DNA of 64,000 nt, taken from the NCBI GenBank assembly GCA_910579395.1, contig CAJTUC010000015.1, forward strand, positions 20,799 through 84,798, given 5' to 3'. This DNA comes from an uncultured Lachnospiraceae bacterium. Its GTDB lineage: Bacteria; Bacillota; Clostridia; Lachnospirales; Lachnospiraceae. Position 1 is the stretch's first letter, and every line of letters starts with the position of its first letter. The translations under genes and the position numbers were made by a program. Below, one piece after another: positions 26,062 through 33,946 of this stretch. The notes under the pieces were generated by a model. It was not told where the DNA came from. It worked only from the letters and a program-made list of their open reading frames with translations, and made no database searches.

Positions 26062-26754
26062 ATGAACAGAATTTTAATCATAGATGATGATAAAGAGCTT
26101 TGCACATTGATTAAGCAGAGTGTTTTACAGGAAAACATAGACGCCGATTTCTGCTGCTCCGGAAAATCCGGCTTGCTGCAACTGAAAGAAAAAGAATATC
26201 AGCTTGTCATATTGGATGTCATGATGCCCGGCTTTGACGGTTTTGAAACGTTAGAACGGATCAGAATGGAAAACAACCTGCCTGTCTTGATGTTTACATC
26301 CAAAAATGACAGCGCTTCCAAAGTACGCGGCTTACGGGCAGGGGCTGATGACTATTTAACCAAACCTTTTCATATGGACGAACTGATTGCCCGCATTGTT
26401 TCATTGATCAGACGCTATACCCGTTTTAACCGGAAAGACGGACAGCCGCAGACGTTTGATTTTGACGGGCTGACCATTGACTTTAACAGCCGTTCCATTG
26501 TCACAGTAAACGGAGAATTTGAACTGCCCCCGAAGGAATTCGACCTGCTTTTATTCCTTGCCAAAAATCAGGGAAAGATACTGACCAAACAGCAGATTTA
26601 TGAGGAAGTATGGAAAGAGGAGTATGTTTATGACGACAGTAATATTATGGCAATTATCAGCCGTCTGCGGAAAAAGATGGAAAAAAATTCCGGAAGTCCC
26701 AAATATATACAGACGGTAAAAGGGATTGGATACCGTTTTAATAAGGAGGTGTGA
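26062..26754 (+). CDS. OmpR/PhoB-family response regulator
   Basis: About 230 residues. The receiver has 'RILIIDDDKELC', phospho-Asp in 'LVILDVMMPGFDG', Thr/Ser in 'VLMFTSKND' and Lys in 'DYLTKPFHMDEL'. The winged-helix output domain has 'ELPPKEFDLLLFLAKNQGKILTK' and 'VKGIGYRFNKEV'. The start at 26062 is preferred over 26020: GGATAGGAGCG lies just upstream and the domain begins there. It is followed after 3 bases by the kinase and then the ABC operon, whose promoter carries four 11-base direct repeats likely bound by this protein. Confidence 0.92.
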   Translation: MNRILIIDDDKELCTLIKQSVLQENIDADFCCSGKSGLLQLKEKEYQLVILDVMMPGFDGFETLERIRMENNLPVLMFTSKNDSASKVRGLRAGADDYLTKPFHMDELIARIVSLIRRYTRFNRKDGQPQTFDFDGLTIDFNSRSIVTVNGEFELPPKEFDLLLFLAKNQGKILTKQQIYEEVWKEEYVYDDSNIMAIISRLRKKMEKNSGSPKYIQTVKGIGYRFNKEV

Positions 26755-26757
26755 CTG

Positions 26758-27702
26758 TTGTATACTGAAATGATCGTTGTAATCGGAACAGCCATTACAT
26801 TCTTTTCCATTTGCAGTTCCATTCTGATTGTCCGACATGTCAAAAAGAAGATATCAGAAATGTCTGACGTTCTGGAAGATGTCAAAAACGGGAATGGAAA
26901 CAGGCGTATCCTGTCAGAAACGCATGAACTTACAGCCCCGCTCGCCTATGAACTTAACGATATTATCCTGTCCTACGAAAGCAGGCTGTCTGCCTGCCGT
27001 CAGACGGAAGAAACAAACAGACAGCTCATGACGAGCCTTTCCCACGATGTAAGGACACCGCTTACCACGCTGATCGGATATTTAGATGCTGCACATAAAG
27101 GGATTGTCACCGGAAAAGAACGTGACGATTATATAGAAACCGCCCGACGGAAAGCCTATGACCTAAAGGAATATATCGATGTGCTTTTTGACTGGTTCAG
27201 GCTGGGTTCCAATGAGTTTTACCTGAATATCGTCACCATTGACCTGACGGAACTGACGCGGAATATACTGATTGACTGGATTCCAATATTTGAGGATGCC
27301 CGGATAGATTTCAAGATCGACATTCCAGAGCAGCCTTTCCGGGTAAAACTCGACCCGGACGGATATATGCGGATATTAAATAATCTCATACAAAATGTGA
27401 TCTCCCACAGCCATGCGGATAAAATAGAAATAACATTATCCGATCAGGGCGGGAATATCAAAATTCTTTTAGCGGATAATGGCGTGGGAATTGACAAGGA
27501 GGACTTAAAACATATTTTTGAGCGGCTCTACAAATGCGATAAAGGACGCTCCGAAAAGGGCAGCGGTCTGGGCCTGTCTATCGTACATCAACTTACAGCC
27601 AAAATGAACGGAACCATAACAGCAGAAAGCGTATTGGGAAAAGGAACCGTTTTTACCCTGCTTTTCCCGAAACAGATTGAGAAGGAACAGGAACTGCAAT
27701 AG
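26758..27702 (+). CDS. Sensor histidine kinase, HisKA type
   Basis: A 314-residue kinase with a TTG start; AAGGAGGTG lies 6 bases upstream and decides it. One N-terminal helix ('IVVIGTAITFFSICSSILIV') and almost no outer domain, so sensing may depend on the membrane or on the ABC transporter. A HAMP-like stretch follows. The His box 'SLSHDVRTPLTTLIGYL' and the ATPase boxes 'NNLIQNVISHSHA', 'DNGVGIDKED', 'GSGLGLSIVHQL' are intact. It resembles the kinases paired with lantibiotic- or bacitracin-resistance ABC systems. The last codons overlap a terminator hairpin. Confidence 0.9.
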   Translation: MYTEMIVVIGTAITFFSICSSILIVRHVKKKISEMSDVLEDVKNGNGNRRILSETHELTAPLAYELNDIILSYESRLSACRQTEETNRQLMTSLSHDVRTPLTTLIGYLDAAHKGIVTGKERDDYIETARRKAYDLKEYIDVLFDWFRLGSNEFYLNIVTIDLTELTRNILIDWIPIFEDARIDFKIDIPEQPFRVKLDPDGYMRILNNLIQNVISHSHADKIEITLSDQGGNIKILLADNGVGIDKEDLKHIFERLYKCDKGRSEKGSGLGLSIVHQLTAKMNGTITAESVLGKGTVFTLLFPKQIEKEQELQ

Positions 27703-27713
27703 TTCCTGTTCCT
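27683..27713 (+). terminator. Terminator between kinase and ABC operon
   Basis: A perfect 13-base stem AGGAACAGGAACT / AGTTCCTGTTCCT around a 5-base loop, followed by TTATT. It includes the kinase stop codon. It should separate the regulator transcript from the inducible ABC transcript that starts about 65 bases later. Confidence 0.7.
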
Positions 27714-27772
27714 TTATTGCAAGGTTATTGCAAGGTTCATGCAAGGTTCATGCAAGATTGGCGTGCTAGAAT
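27714..27772 (+). promoter_or_regulatory. Direct-repeat operator and promoter of the ABC operon
   Basis: Four tandem 11-base repeats: TTATTGCAAGG (27714 and 27725) and TTCATGCAAGG/A (27736 and 27747), in phase with one DNA turn. They end 9 bases before an extended -10 (TGC TAGAAT, -10 at 27767-27772). There is no good -35 hexamer; the last repeat lies where it should be. This is the layout of a promoter activated by an OmpR-type regulator, most likely the one encoded at 26062. Confidence 0.75.
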
Positions 27773-27795
27773 AAAGCATACCGGTAAACTGATAT

Positions 27796-27819
27796 GCGCT
27801 GCTTTTCAAAAAGCAGCGC
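27796..27819 (+). promoter_or_regulatory. Leader hairpin of the ABC operon
   Basis: GCGCTGCTTTT pairs exactly with AAAAGCAGCGC across a 2-base loop in the 5' untranslated region, about 42 bases before the ATPase start. No T-run follows, so a stabilising or translational role is more likely than termination. Confidence 0.5.
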
Positions 27820-27861
27820 GGTCGGAAAAATTCTGCGATCGCATAACGAGGAGGTTTCGCA

Positions 27862-28785
27862 ATGAGCAAATATGTAATTGAAACAAAAAATCTTACAAAG
27901 CAATATGGCACACAAAAAAGTGTTACCGATCTGAATATACACGTTCAGAAAGGACGTATCTACGGTCTGCTTGGCAGAAACGGAGCCGGAAAGACAACAA
28001 CAATGAAAATGCTGCTCGGACTGACACAGCCTACTTCCGGGGAAGTAACGATTTGGGGAAAGCCTTTACGGACGAATGAAAAAAAGCTCCTTCCACGCAT
28101 CGGCAGTCTGATTGAATCCCCCGGCTTTTATCCGAATCTGACCGCCACGGAAAACCTGCGTATTTTTGCCACACTGCGGGGAGTGCCGAACCGTAATGCC
28201 ATAAAAGACTCTCTTGATCTGGTCGGATTGCCCTATAAAGACAAAAAGCTGTTTTCTCAATATTCATTGGGAATGAAACAGCGGCTGGCGATCGCCCTTG
28301 CCGTAATGCACGATCCTGAACTTTTGATCCTGGATGAGCCGATCAACGGTCTCGACCCGATTGGAATTGCAGAGATGCGCTCCTTTATCCGTAACCTTTG
28401 CAATGAGCGCGGAAAAACGATTTTGATTTCCAGCCATATCCTTTCCGAGATCGCATTGTTGGCTGATGACATCGGCATTATTGACCACGGCGTATTATTG
28501 GAAGAAGAAAGCCTTGCGGAACTGGAAACAAAGAGCAGCAAGCATATTCGGTTCACGGTTTCCGATACCGCACAAGCCGCAAGAATTTTAGAACGTATCT
28601 TTCAGGAAAGCCAGTTTACGATACAGGATGACCACAATATGCGGCTGCATAATCTGGATATTTCTGTCGGGAAGATTGTCACCGCTTTTGTAGAGAATGG
28701 GCTGGAAGTATCACAGGCCTATATTTGTGAAGAAAGCCTTGAAGATTATTTCAAACGCGTGACAGGAGGTGAAGGGATTGCTTAA
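27862..28785 (+). CDS. ABC transporter ATP-binding protein, bacitracin/lantibiotic export type
   Basis: A 307-residue ATPase with Walker A 'GLLGRNGAGKTTTMKMLLG', Q-loop region, signature 'YSLGMKQRLAIALAVM', Walker B 'LLILDEPINGLDP' and H-loop 'ILISSHILSEI'. The ~80-residue C-terminal extension is as in BcrA/LanF-type subunits. It powers export or removal of antimicrobial peptides with the two permeases downstream. AGGAGG precedes ATG by about 7 bases. It is the first gene of an operon controlled by the direct-repeat promoter. Confidence 0.9.
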   Translation: MSKYVIETKNLTKQYGTQKSVTDLNIHVQKGRIYGLLGRNGAGKTTTMKMLLGLTQPTSGEVTIWGKPLRTNEKKLLPRIGSLIESPGFYPNLTATENLRIFATLRGVPNRNAIKDSLDLVGLPYKDKKLFSQYSLGMKQRLAIALAVMHDPELLILDEPINGLDPIGIAEMRSFIRNLCNERGKTILISSHILSEIALLADDIGIIDHGVLLEEESLAELETKSSKHIRFTVSDTAQAARILERIFQESQFTIQDDHNMRLHNLDISVGKIVTAFVENGLEVSQAYICEESLEDYFKRVTGGEGIA

Positions 28786-29563
28786 ACTTGTGCTATGTGA
28801 GTTTTCCAAATTAAAGCGGAAAAAATTTATTTTACTGGTCATACTTTCTGCCTTTTTATTTCCTGTGCCGCTTACAATCTTGATGACAACGCCGCAAATG
28901 ACAGAGAGATTTGACAGTGATGCTGAGATCTTTAATGCCTGTTTCCAATTCTGTATGGGATATGGAGTGGAACTGCTTCTGCCCTGTGTGATCGGAATCA
29001 TTGCGGCCATGCTGTTTTTCATGGAACGGGATAATGACACCTTTAAGAACCTGCGCACGATTCCAGTGACAAGCACACAGATGATTTTCGCGAAAGTCAT
29101 TGTTTTATTTGCCATGGGCGTTATTTTCAGCCTGTCCTCGGCTTTGGCAGCGGTTTTATGCGGCAGTCTGGTATCTGAGGTGAATGGAATCGCATACAAA
29201 CTGTTGGTGGCATTGGAAATGGGATTTTTTGTCACTGCCGGGACACTGCCTTTAATTGTCCTTGTTGTTTTCTTCAGTAAGACCTATATTTTTTCCGTTC
29301 TGTTGTGTGTTTTTTACAGCGTTTTCAGTCTGACCGCAGAATCTTCTTTTGGTGTATTGCCGAAAGCTTTATGCTGGCTCATTCCAATTCCGCTTACAAC
29401 GCTTTGGAGTGCGGGAGATATGGAACAACATGGAGTGATAGAGATTCGAGGGCATCTTCAATACCTGATACCGACGACCTTTCAGACAATCGTTATTTTA
29501 GGCGCCTGGGCTATCCTTTCTGTCATAGTCATTGATTTTCTATATAAAAAGAGGGGGGAATAG
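28778..29563 (+). CDS. ABC transporter permease, lantibiotic immunity type (first)
   Basis: About 261 residues with six membrane helices, beginning 'LKLVLCEFSKLKRKKF', the usual N-terminus of LanE/BcrB-type permeases. It overlaps the ATPase gene end by 8 bases. A GTG at 28769 falls inside the AGGAGG site, so the TTG at 28778, 8 bases from it, is taken as the start. It forms a transporter with the ATPase and the second permease; the probable substrate is a membrane-active peptide. Confidence 0.87.
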   Translation: MLKLVLCEFSKLKRKKFILLVILSAFLFPVPLTILMTTPQMTERFDSDAEIFNACFQFCMGYGVELLLPCVIGIIAAMLFFMERDNDTFKNLRTIPVTSTQMIFAKVIVLFAMGVIFSLSSALAAVLCGSLVSEVNGIAYKLLVALEMGFFVTAGTLPLIVLVVFFSKTYIFSVLLCVFYSVFSLTAESSFGVLPKALCWLIPIPLTTLWSAGDMEQHGVIEIRGHLQYLIPTTFQTIVILGAWAILSVIVIDFLYKKRGE

Positions 29564-29564
29564 T

Positions 29565-30344
29565 ATGTTTCGCATGGTCAAAACTGAAATCTGGAAATTG
29601 AAACGTTATCATATGATATGGGCAGGAATCCTTTTAATGCTGCTTTCCGTCTTATTGACAATCTTTTCTACTACGGCAATAGATGGGACAGTTTGGACTT
29701 TTCCGTTTTTTGCGGAACAAGTGATCAAAAACAATGTTACCACGATTTTTCCCATGTGCATTGCTTTAATTGCCGGATACATCATAACAAGGGAAGAAAA
29801 AGATGATACACTGAAAAGCCTTATGACTGTCCCTGTTTCCTACTGCGATTTATTATGGGGAAAATTACTTGTCTGTGCACTGCTGTCTCTGTTTTTAGGA
29901 TTTGTAAGCGCTGTATTTACCGTAATCGCAAATTTGTTGATGGGATTTCCGGAGTTTTCCATAACCGCAATATTACAGACATTTATTCAGATCATTTTGA
30001 ACTGTCTGTTCCTGTACATTGCAGTAATGCCGATTATTGCAATTACCGCCCGCATATCAAACGGACATATGATCGGTACGGTCATTGCTTTTGTCTATGG
30101 CTATTGCGGTATGTTTGCAACAGGAAATGCGACAACGGCAGATATCTATCCTGTCACGGCAAGTTTGGGCCTGATCAATTACCGCAGCTATGATGAGGCC
30201 GTACACTGGAATATTCCAATCTGCTTTTTCAGTATACTTGCCGCCTTTCTGATTTCCGCTGTCTTTGTATTTACCGCTGCAGAAGGCGCACCAGCCAAAG
30301 TCCCCAAAAAGCAGAAAAAAGCCATTACAAAAAAGGGCTGGTAA
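29565..30344 (+). CDS. ABC transporter permease, lantibiotic immunity type (second)
   Basis: About 259 residues, six helices, with the same start pattern 'MVKTEIWKLKRYHMIWAG' and the 'REEKDDTLKSLMTVPVSY' loop typical of this permease family. GAGGGGGG stands about 6 bases before ATG at 29565, one base after the first permease's stop; the in-frame ATG at 29532 lies inside that gene. The C-terminal basic tail is 'KVPKKQKKAITKKGW'. It works with the two preceding genes. Confidence 0.87.
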   Translation: MFRMVKTEIWKLKRYHMIWAGILLMLLSVLLTIFSTTAIDGTVWTFPFFAEQVIKNNVTTIFPMCIALIAGYIITREEKDDTLKSLMTVPVSYCDLLWGKLLVCALLSLFLGFVSAVFTVIANLLMGFPEFSITAILQTFIQIILNCLFLYIAVMPIIAITARISNGHMIGTVIAFVYGYCGMFATGNATTADIYPVTASLGLINYRSYDEAVHWNIPICFFSILAAFLISAVFVFTAAEGAPAKVPKKQKKAITKKGW

Positions 30345-30402
30345 ATGGGAGATATAGACTTGCGTGCACAAATTCGCACGCTGAGAAAGGAGTATGATTA
30401 TA

Positions 30403-30786
30403 ATGATGAGAAAAATGGTCGTTGGGATTACGGTAATTGCAGTAATTGCTGCAGGTTTTATCTGTTTATGTATGTGGCTCATTTCGGGAGCCGGCAGCAC
30501 CTATTATTATGCTCAAATTGACAACCGTAAAATAGAACGGACTTCTTCACGAGGGGGTGTCATTGATCTGCACGGCGGGATGGATTATTCCTATACGCTT
30601 CCTGCCTGCGATGAAGATGGCGCTAAAAGAGATATTACATTTGGAACATCAAGAGAACTAAAAGAAGGCGCATTTATCCGCTTAACAGTAATGCCTGTTC
30701 GTGGTGTTCTTGAATGGAGTGAGGTACCATATGATGAGCTTCCCTCCGCGGTACAGAGCAATTTTGCAGTTCCGGCAAATGAATGA
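30403..30786 (+). CDS. yxeA: YxeA-family small membrane-attached protein
   Basis: About 127 residues: one N-terminal helix ('VVGITVIAVIAAGFICLCMWLI'), then an outer domain with 'YYYAQIDNRKIERT', 'YSYTLPACDEDG', 'REGAF'-like 'LKEGAFIRLTVMPVRGVLEW' and 'VPYDELP'. This is the YxeA (DUF1093) family, in Bacillus subtilis linked with the peptide-responsive yxdJKLM two-component/ABC locus; the same gene set is seen here. GAAAGGAG is 10 bases before the ATG at 30403; the ATG at 30394 is too close. It is the last gene of the operon. Confidence 0.82.
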   Translation: MMRKMVVGITVIAVIAAGFICLCMWLISGAGSTYYYAQIDNRKIERTSSRGGVIDLHGGMDYSYTLPACDEDGAKRDITFGTSRELKEGAFIRLTVMPVRGVLEWSEVPYDELPSAVQSNFAVPANE

Positions 30787-30816
30787 TCTTTATATAAGCG
30801 GATAACATCATAGAAT

Positions 30817-30993
30817 TTACAGGCGTATTCCGGCGGTAAGTTCATACTTTTTGCCAGAATGCGCCTGTTCTCTACTTAAATCATTTCCTGTGAGTTTTAG
30901 GCAATTACGAGTTAGAGTCGCCTGATACCAACTCGCGGTTAAAAGTTTCAAGTCTTCAGGCTTTCCGCCTGATCTGACTTCTGCAGGCCTCAT
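30817..30993 (-). CDS. Possible 58-residue protein after the orphan ABC ATPase
   Basis: A frame starting 'MRPAEVRSGGKPEDLKLL' with AAGGGAG 7 bases before ATG, 13 bases after the ABC ATPase stop. It reads through the hairpin at 30820-30867, which lowers the likelihood that it is a real gene. No similarity recognised. Confidence 0.25.
   Translation of the reverse strand: MRPAEVRSGGKPEDLKLLTASWYQATLTRNCLKLTGNDLSREQAHSGKKYELTAGIRL
30820..30867 (+). terminator. Hairpin terminator after yxeA
   Basis: CAGGCGtATTCcGGC pairs with GCCaGAATgCGCCTG with two single mismatches, followed by TTCTCTACTT. It lies 33 bases after the yxeA stop and could end the plus-strand ABC operon, between convergent transcripts. 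Confidence 0.55.
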
Positions 30994-31006
30994 CCGTCAG
31001 CTCCCT

Positions 31007-31681
31007 TCAAAACCGTTCCGTCAGTTCCTTCCCCCGCAGCGTCCTGTCAACCTCTGCCAGCTTTCCATCTTTCATAACATACAGACTGCCGCATAGCGAC
31101 AACTCGCTTTCTTCATGCGTCGTAATAACGACAGTCCCCTTTCTCTCCAGATAAATCTGCAGATAACGCCTGATGTCTTCTTTACAGACTAAATCGAGAG
31201 CCGCACTCGGCTCGTCCAGAATCAGGACGGGCGGCATCCCGGATAAGGCTATGCCAATGCTGACTCTTTTTTTCATTCCGCCGGAAAGCTTTGATACCGG
31301 TACCTTCAAAAACGACGGGATTCCTAGTATCTGCAGAAAACCCTCTTCCAGCTCCTTTGCAAGCTCCGCTTTATCGGGATACCAGAGCCTTAAATTATCA
31401 TAAACGCTAAGCTCCGGCATCAACGGATTTTCCTGCGGTACATAACCCGTCATCTTCTGGAAAACGACGCGGTTTTCAAGCGCATTTTTTCCAGAATAAT
31501 AAAGTCTCCCGGACAGTGGTTTCAACACGCCGGCCATAACGGAAAGCAAGGTGGATTTCCCGCATCCGTTCGGGCCGACAATGCCGATACATTCCCCCCG
31601 TTCGGCATTGAGCGAAATGCCCTGCAGCACTTTCTTTTTTCCGTATGCACTTGTGAGATTTTCTATTTCGATCATTTTCAT
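31007..31681 (-). CDS. Orphan ABC transporter ATP-binding protein
   Basis: A 224-residue ATPase with Walker A 'GIVGPNGCGKSTLLSVM', signature 'KLSGGMKKRVSIGIAL', Walker B 'VLILDEPSAALD' and H-loop 'TTHEESEL'. The start at 31681 has CAGGA 7-8 bases upstream, and its ATG overlaps the stop of the short frame before it (ATGA). No permease is adjacent; it may serve the permease pair at 14.5-17 kb or one outside the window, or its own permease may have been lost, since the flanks are decayed. Confidence 0.85.
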   Translation of the reverse strand: MKMIEIENLTSAYGKKKVLQGISLNAERGECIGIVGPNGCGKSTLLSVMAGVLKPLSGRLYYSGKNALENRVVFQKMTGYVPQENPLMPELSVYDNLRLWYPDKAELAKELEEGFLQILGIPSFLKVPVSKLSGGMKKRVSIGIALSGMPPVLILDEPSAALDLVCKEDIRRYLQIYLERKGTVVITTHEESELSLCGSLYVMKDGKLAEVDRTLRGKELTERF

Positions 31682-31839
31682 ACATTCATTCCTGCTTCGA
31701 ATTCCGCAAGACTCGCTGCTTTCGCAGCGCACTTATGCCATCTGCTGAGCTGTTCCGGATTCGTTTCCCGGCTGATGAGCTCGATGAGCCTTTCCGAGAC
31801 TTTTCCCAAATCCCTGAGCAGTTCCAGTATATCTTCTAT
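31678..31839 (-). pseudogene. Truncated coding remnant upstream of the orphan ATPase
   Basis: A 53-codon open stretch ('IEDILELLRDLGKVSERLI', 'PEQLSRWHKCAAKAASLAEFE') reads like the helical C-terminus of a protein and ends in TGA overlapping the ATPase ATG, as coupled genes do. It is closed upstream by a TAA and has no ATG, so the 5' part of the gene is missing. The identity is not recognised. The remaining bases to 32035 show nothing else of note. Confidence 0.45.
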
Positions 31840-32035
31840 TTACCTTCAATCCTGCCAAACAAATGTGAATCTCTGGCAGAACTGCCGGAATATGCGCTAT
31901 ATGATTGAAATCATGCGCCTATCTAAGAATCAAGATTTGTTTTTGTATCGGTATTGTATCATAGAAGACTTTTATTTGCAATAGGTTTTTCGGGAAATTT
32001 TAAACGTTTTTCCGATACATTTTTCAATATATCGA

Positions 32036-32711
32036 TTAATCGACCGGTATCGACGGATTTTCTATAAGAATCCTTCTAAGCCATTCATCAAACAATGCAA
32101 AATTTTTGTCGTCCTTCGAAATTTTAGCTATTTTTTTATTCCCTCGAAACAACATAATAAAGTGTTCTTTTTCTACTACTTTAGTAATTTCCTCTACGAA
32201 ATATGTTTTTACTCTGCCTATAGAATTCCTGATAGAGATCATCCCTACTGTCTCCCTTATCGAAGAAGTCCGCTTTTCCCGCAAAGGTTTCTAATAATTG
32301 ATAAAAACCACTCATACTGTCTCCCACATCAAAGAGCTTCTTTTCATTATGAAAAAAATCAGTTGTGTTTTACCTCCGATATGTCCCATTAAGCGATTTT
32401 CTACATATCTTACATTTGTAATTTCACAAAAATTAATATATTTCGAAAGCAGAGAGGGTCTGTAAATCGTCAGCGCATCCGCTTCTACTTTAATTTCCCA
32501 GAATAAAGAAATAAAAACAAAATATTCGTAAAAAAAGTAACACACAAAAAAAATGCCATTATCACCGCATCTGCATCCAATATTTGTCTCTTTCTAACAA
32601 CCGTCTGGCAGTTCGTTTTTTATTCCATATGACAGAAACCAGAACTGGTAAAAAAACGACTGCCGTAATGGCAAAACACATGTATATCTTCATTTTAAAA
32701 TCTATCATCAT
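32036..32711 (-). pseudogene. Frameshifted membrane/PH-like protein gene
   Basis: Pieces in different frames read as one protein in order: 'KIYMCFAITAVVFLPVLV' with a first helix; 'DADAVIMAFFLCVTFF' with a second helix; 'IKVEADALTIYRPSLLSKY' with 'FCEITNVRYVENR'; 'NEKKLFDVGDSMSGFYQLL'; and 'RVKTYFVEEITKVVEKEHF' to the end 'NPSIPVD'. Four frame changes are needed, so the gene is broken. The two PH-like beta segments after two helices recall small Lachnospiraceae membrane proteins, but no family name is secure. Confidence 0.65.
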
Positions 32712-32828
32712 CGCTTCATCAGTCTTTTCCTATACAATTGAGCAGGAAGATTTCTTCCCCTACTCGTCGCGAAGCCCGCATGCCGCTTTAGCGGCAGACT
32801 TCCTAAGGTGGGCCTGTGCATAATAAAA

Positions 32829-32855
32829 CAGACAGCAGCCTATCGCCGCTGTCTG
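32829..32855 (-). terminator. Terminator of the butyrate operon
   Basis: CAGACAGC pairs with GCTGTCTG around a GC-rich loop; on the minus strand it is followed by TTTTATT. It lies 22 bases after the etfA stop codon and closes the six-gene operon. Confidence 0.8.
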
Positions 32856-32876
32856 CTCTCTATTAACTTCGAAACA

Positions 32877-33920
32877 TTATTTCGCAGCGATTTCTGCCTT
32901 CAGGCTTTCTGTCAGCTTCGGAACAATCTTGTTCAGGTCGCCTACGATACCATAATCAGCTACATCGAAAATCGGTGCATCCGCATCTTTATTGATCGCA
33001 ATGATGATATCGGACTCTTCCATACCTGCCACATGCTGAATCGCACCGGAAATACCGATTGCAAAGTATACGTTCGGACGAACGGTCTTACCTGTCTGGC
33101 CAACCTGTAGATCTTTCGGTTTCCAGCCGGAATCAACAACTGCACGAGAGCAGCTTACCGTACCGCCAAGCACTTCCGCCAGATCTTCCAGAATCTTGAA
33201 GTTCTCCGGGCTTCCGACACCACGGCCGCCGGATACGAGAATCTTTGCATCCATGATATCCACGGTATCTGTTACAGCCTTTACGACATCAAGAATCTCC
33301 ACATATTTATTGTTCGGGGTAAATCCCGGATTATACTCTTCTACAACAGCTTTGGCACCCTTGATCGGCTCAATCTTCTGCATAACACCCGCACGAACGG
33401 TTGCCATCTGCGGACGGTTATCCGGACATGCGATTGTTGCGATCGTATTGCCGCCGAATGCCGGACGTGTCATTAACAACTGATTGTGTTTCTGCTCCTG
33501 TCCCGGAATTGCCTGTAACGGGAAATCGCCGATTTCCAAAACGGTACAGTCAGCAGTAAGACCCGTTGCCACTCTTGCGGAAACTCTGGGGCCTAAATCT
33601 CTACCGATTGCTGTCGCACCTACCAGTACGATTTCCGGTTTATACTGATTAATAACAGATGCCAGGGCGTGTGCATAGGGCTCTGTTCTGTAAACTTTCA
33701 GTTCTGGGTCATCCACAACGATAACTTTATCTGCACCGTATTCTGCCAGTTTATCTGCCAGGTCTTTGACGCCTGAACCCAAAAGGACTGCCGTTACATC
33801 CGTATTCAAATCTTTTGCAAGGTCCTTGGCTTTACCAAGTAATTCAAATGCGATGCTGCTGATCTCATTGTCTACCTGCTGCGCAAAGACATATACTCCC
33901 TTGTATTCTTCTAAATTCAT
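32877..33920 (-). CDS. etfA: Electron transfer flavoprotein alpha subunit
   Basis: About 347 residues. The N-terminal part 'LEEYKGVYVFAQQVDNEIS' and the C-terminal FAD domain 'ILVSGGRGVGSPENFKIL', 'VVDSGWKPKDLQVGQTGKTV', 'AIGISGAIQHVAGM' and 'INKDADAPIFDVADYGIVGDL' are diagnostic of EtfA. With EtfB and butyryl-CoA dehydrogenase it forms the electron-bifurcating complex that reduces crotonyl-CoA and ferredoxin with NADH. It is the last gene of the operon, 26 bases after etfB. The ATG at 33920 is chosen, but two in-frame GTGs lie nearer the GGAAGAG site. Confidence 0.96.
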   Translation of the reverse strand: MNLEEYKGVYVFAQQVDNEISSIAFELLGKAKDLAKDLNTDVTAVLLGSGVKDLADKLAEYGADKVIVVDDPELKVYRTEPYAHALASVINQYKPEIVLVGATAIGRDLGPRVSARVATGLTADCTVLEIGDFPLQAIPGQEQKHNQLLMTRPAFGGNTIATIACPDNRPQMATVRAGVMQKIEPIKGAKAVVEEYNPGFTPNNKYVEILDVVKAVTDTVDIMDAKILVSGGRGVGSPENFKILEDLAEVLGGTVSCSRAVVDSGWKPKDLQVGQTGKTVRPNVYFAIGISGAIQHVAGMEESDIIIAINKDADAPIFDVADYGIVGDLNKIVPKLTESLKAEIAAK

Positions 33921-33946
33921 TGTATTCACCACTCTTCCTTTTTTAA

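Noticed and set aside
14489..31681. Functional pairing of the orphan ATPase (31007) with the permease pair (14489-16907)
   Set aside because: They are 14 kb apart with many unrelated genes between; the idea cannot be supported from sequence.
32036..32284. Stand-alone 82-residue protein
   Set aside because: It is the last piece of a frameshifted gene whose other parts are readable immediately upstream.
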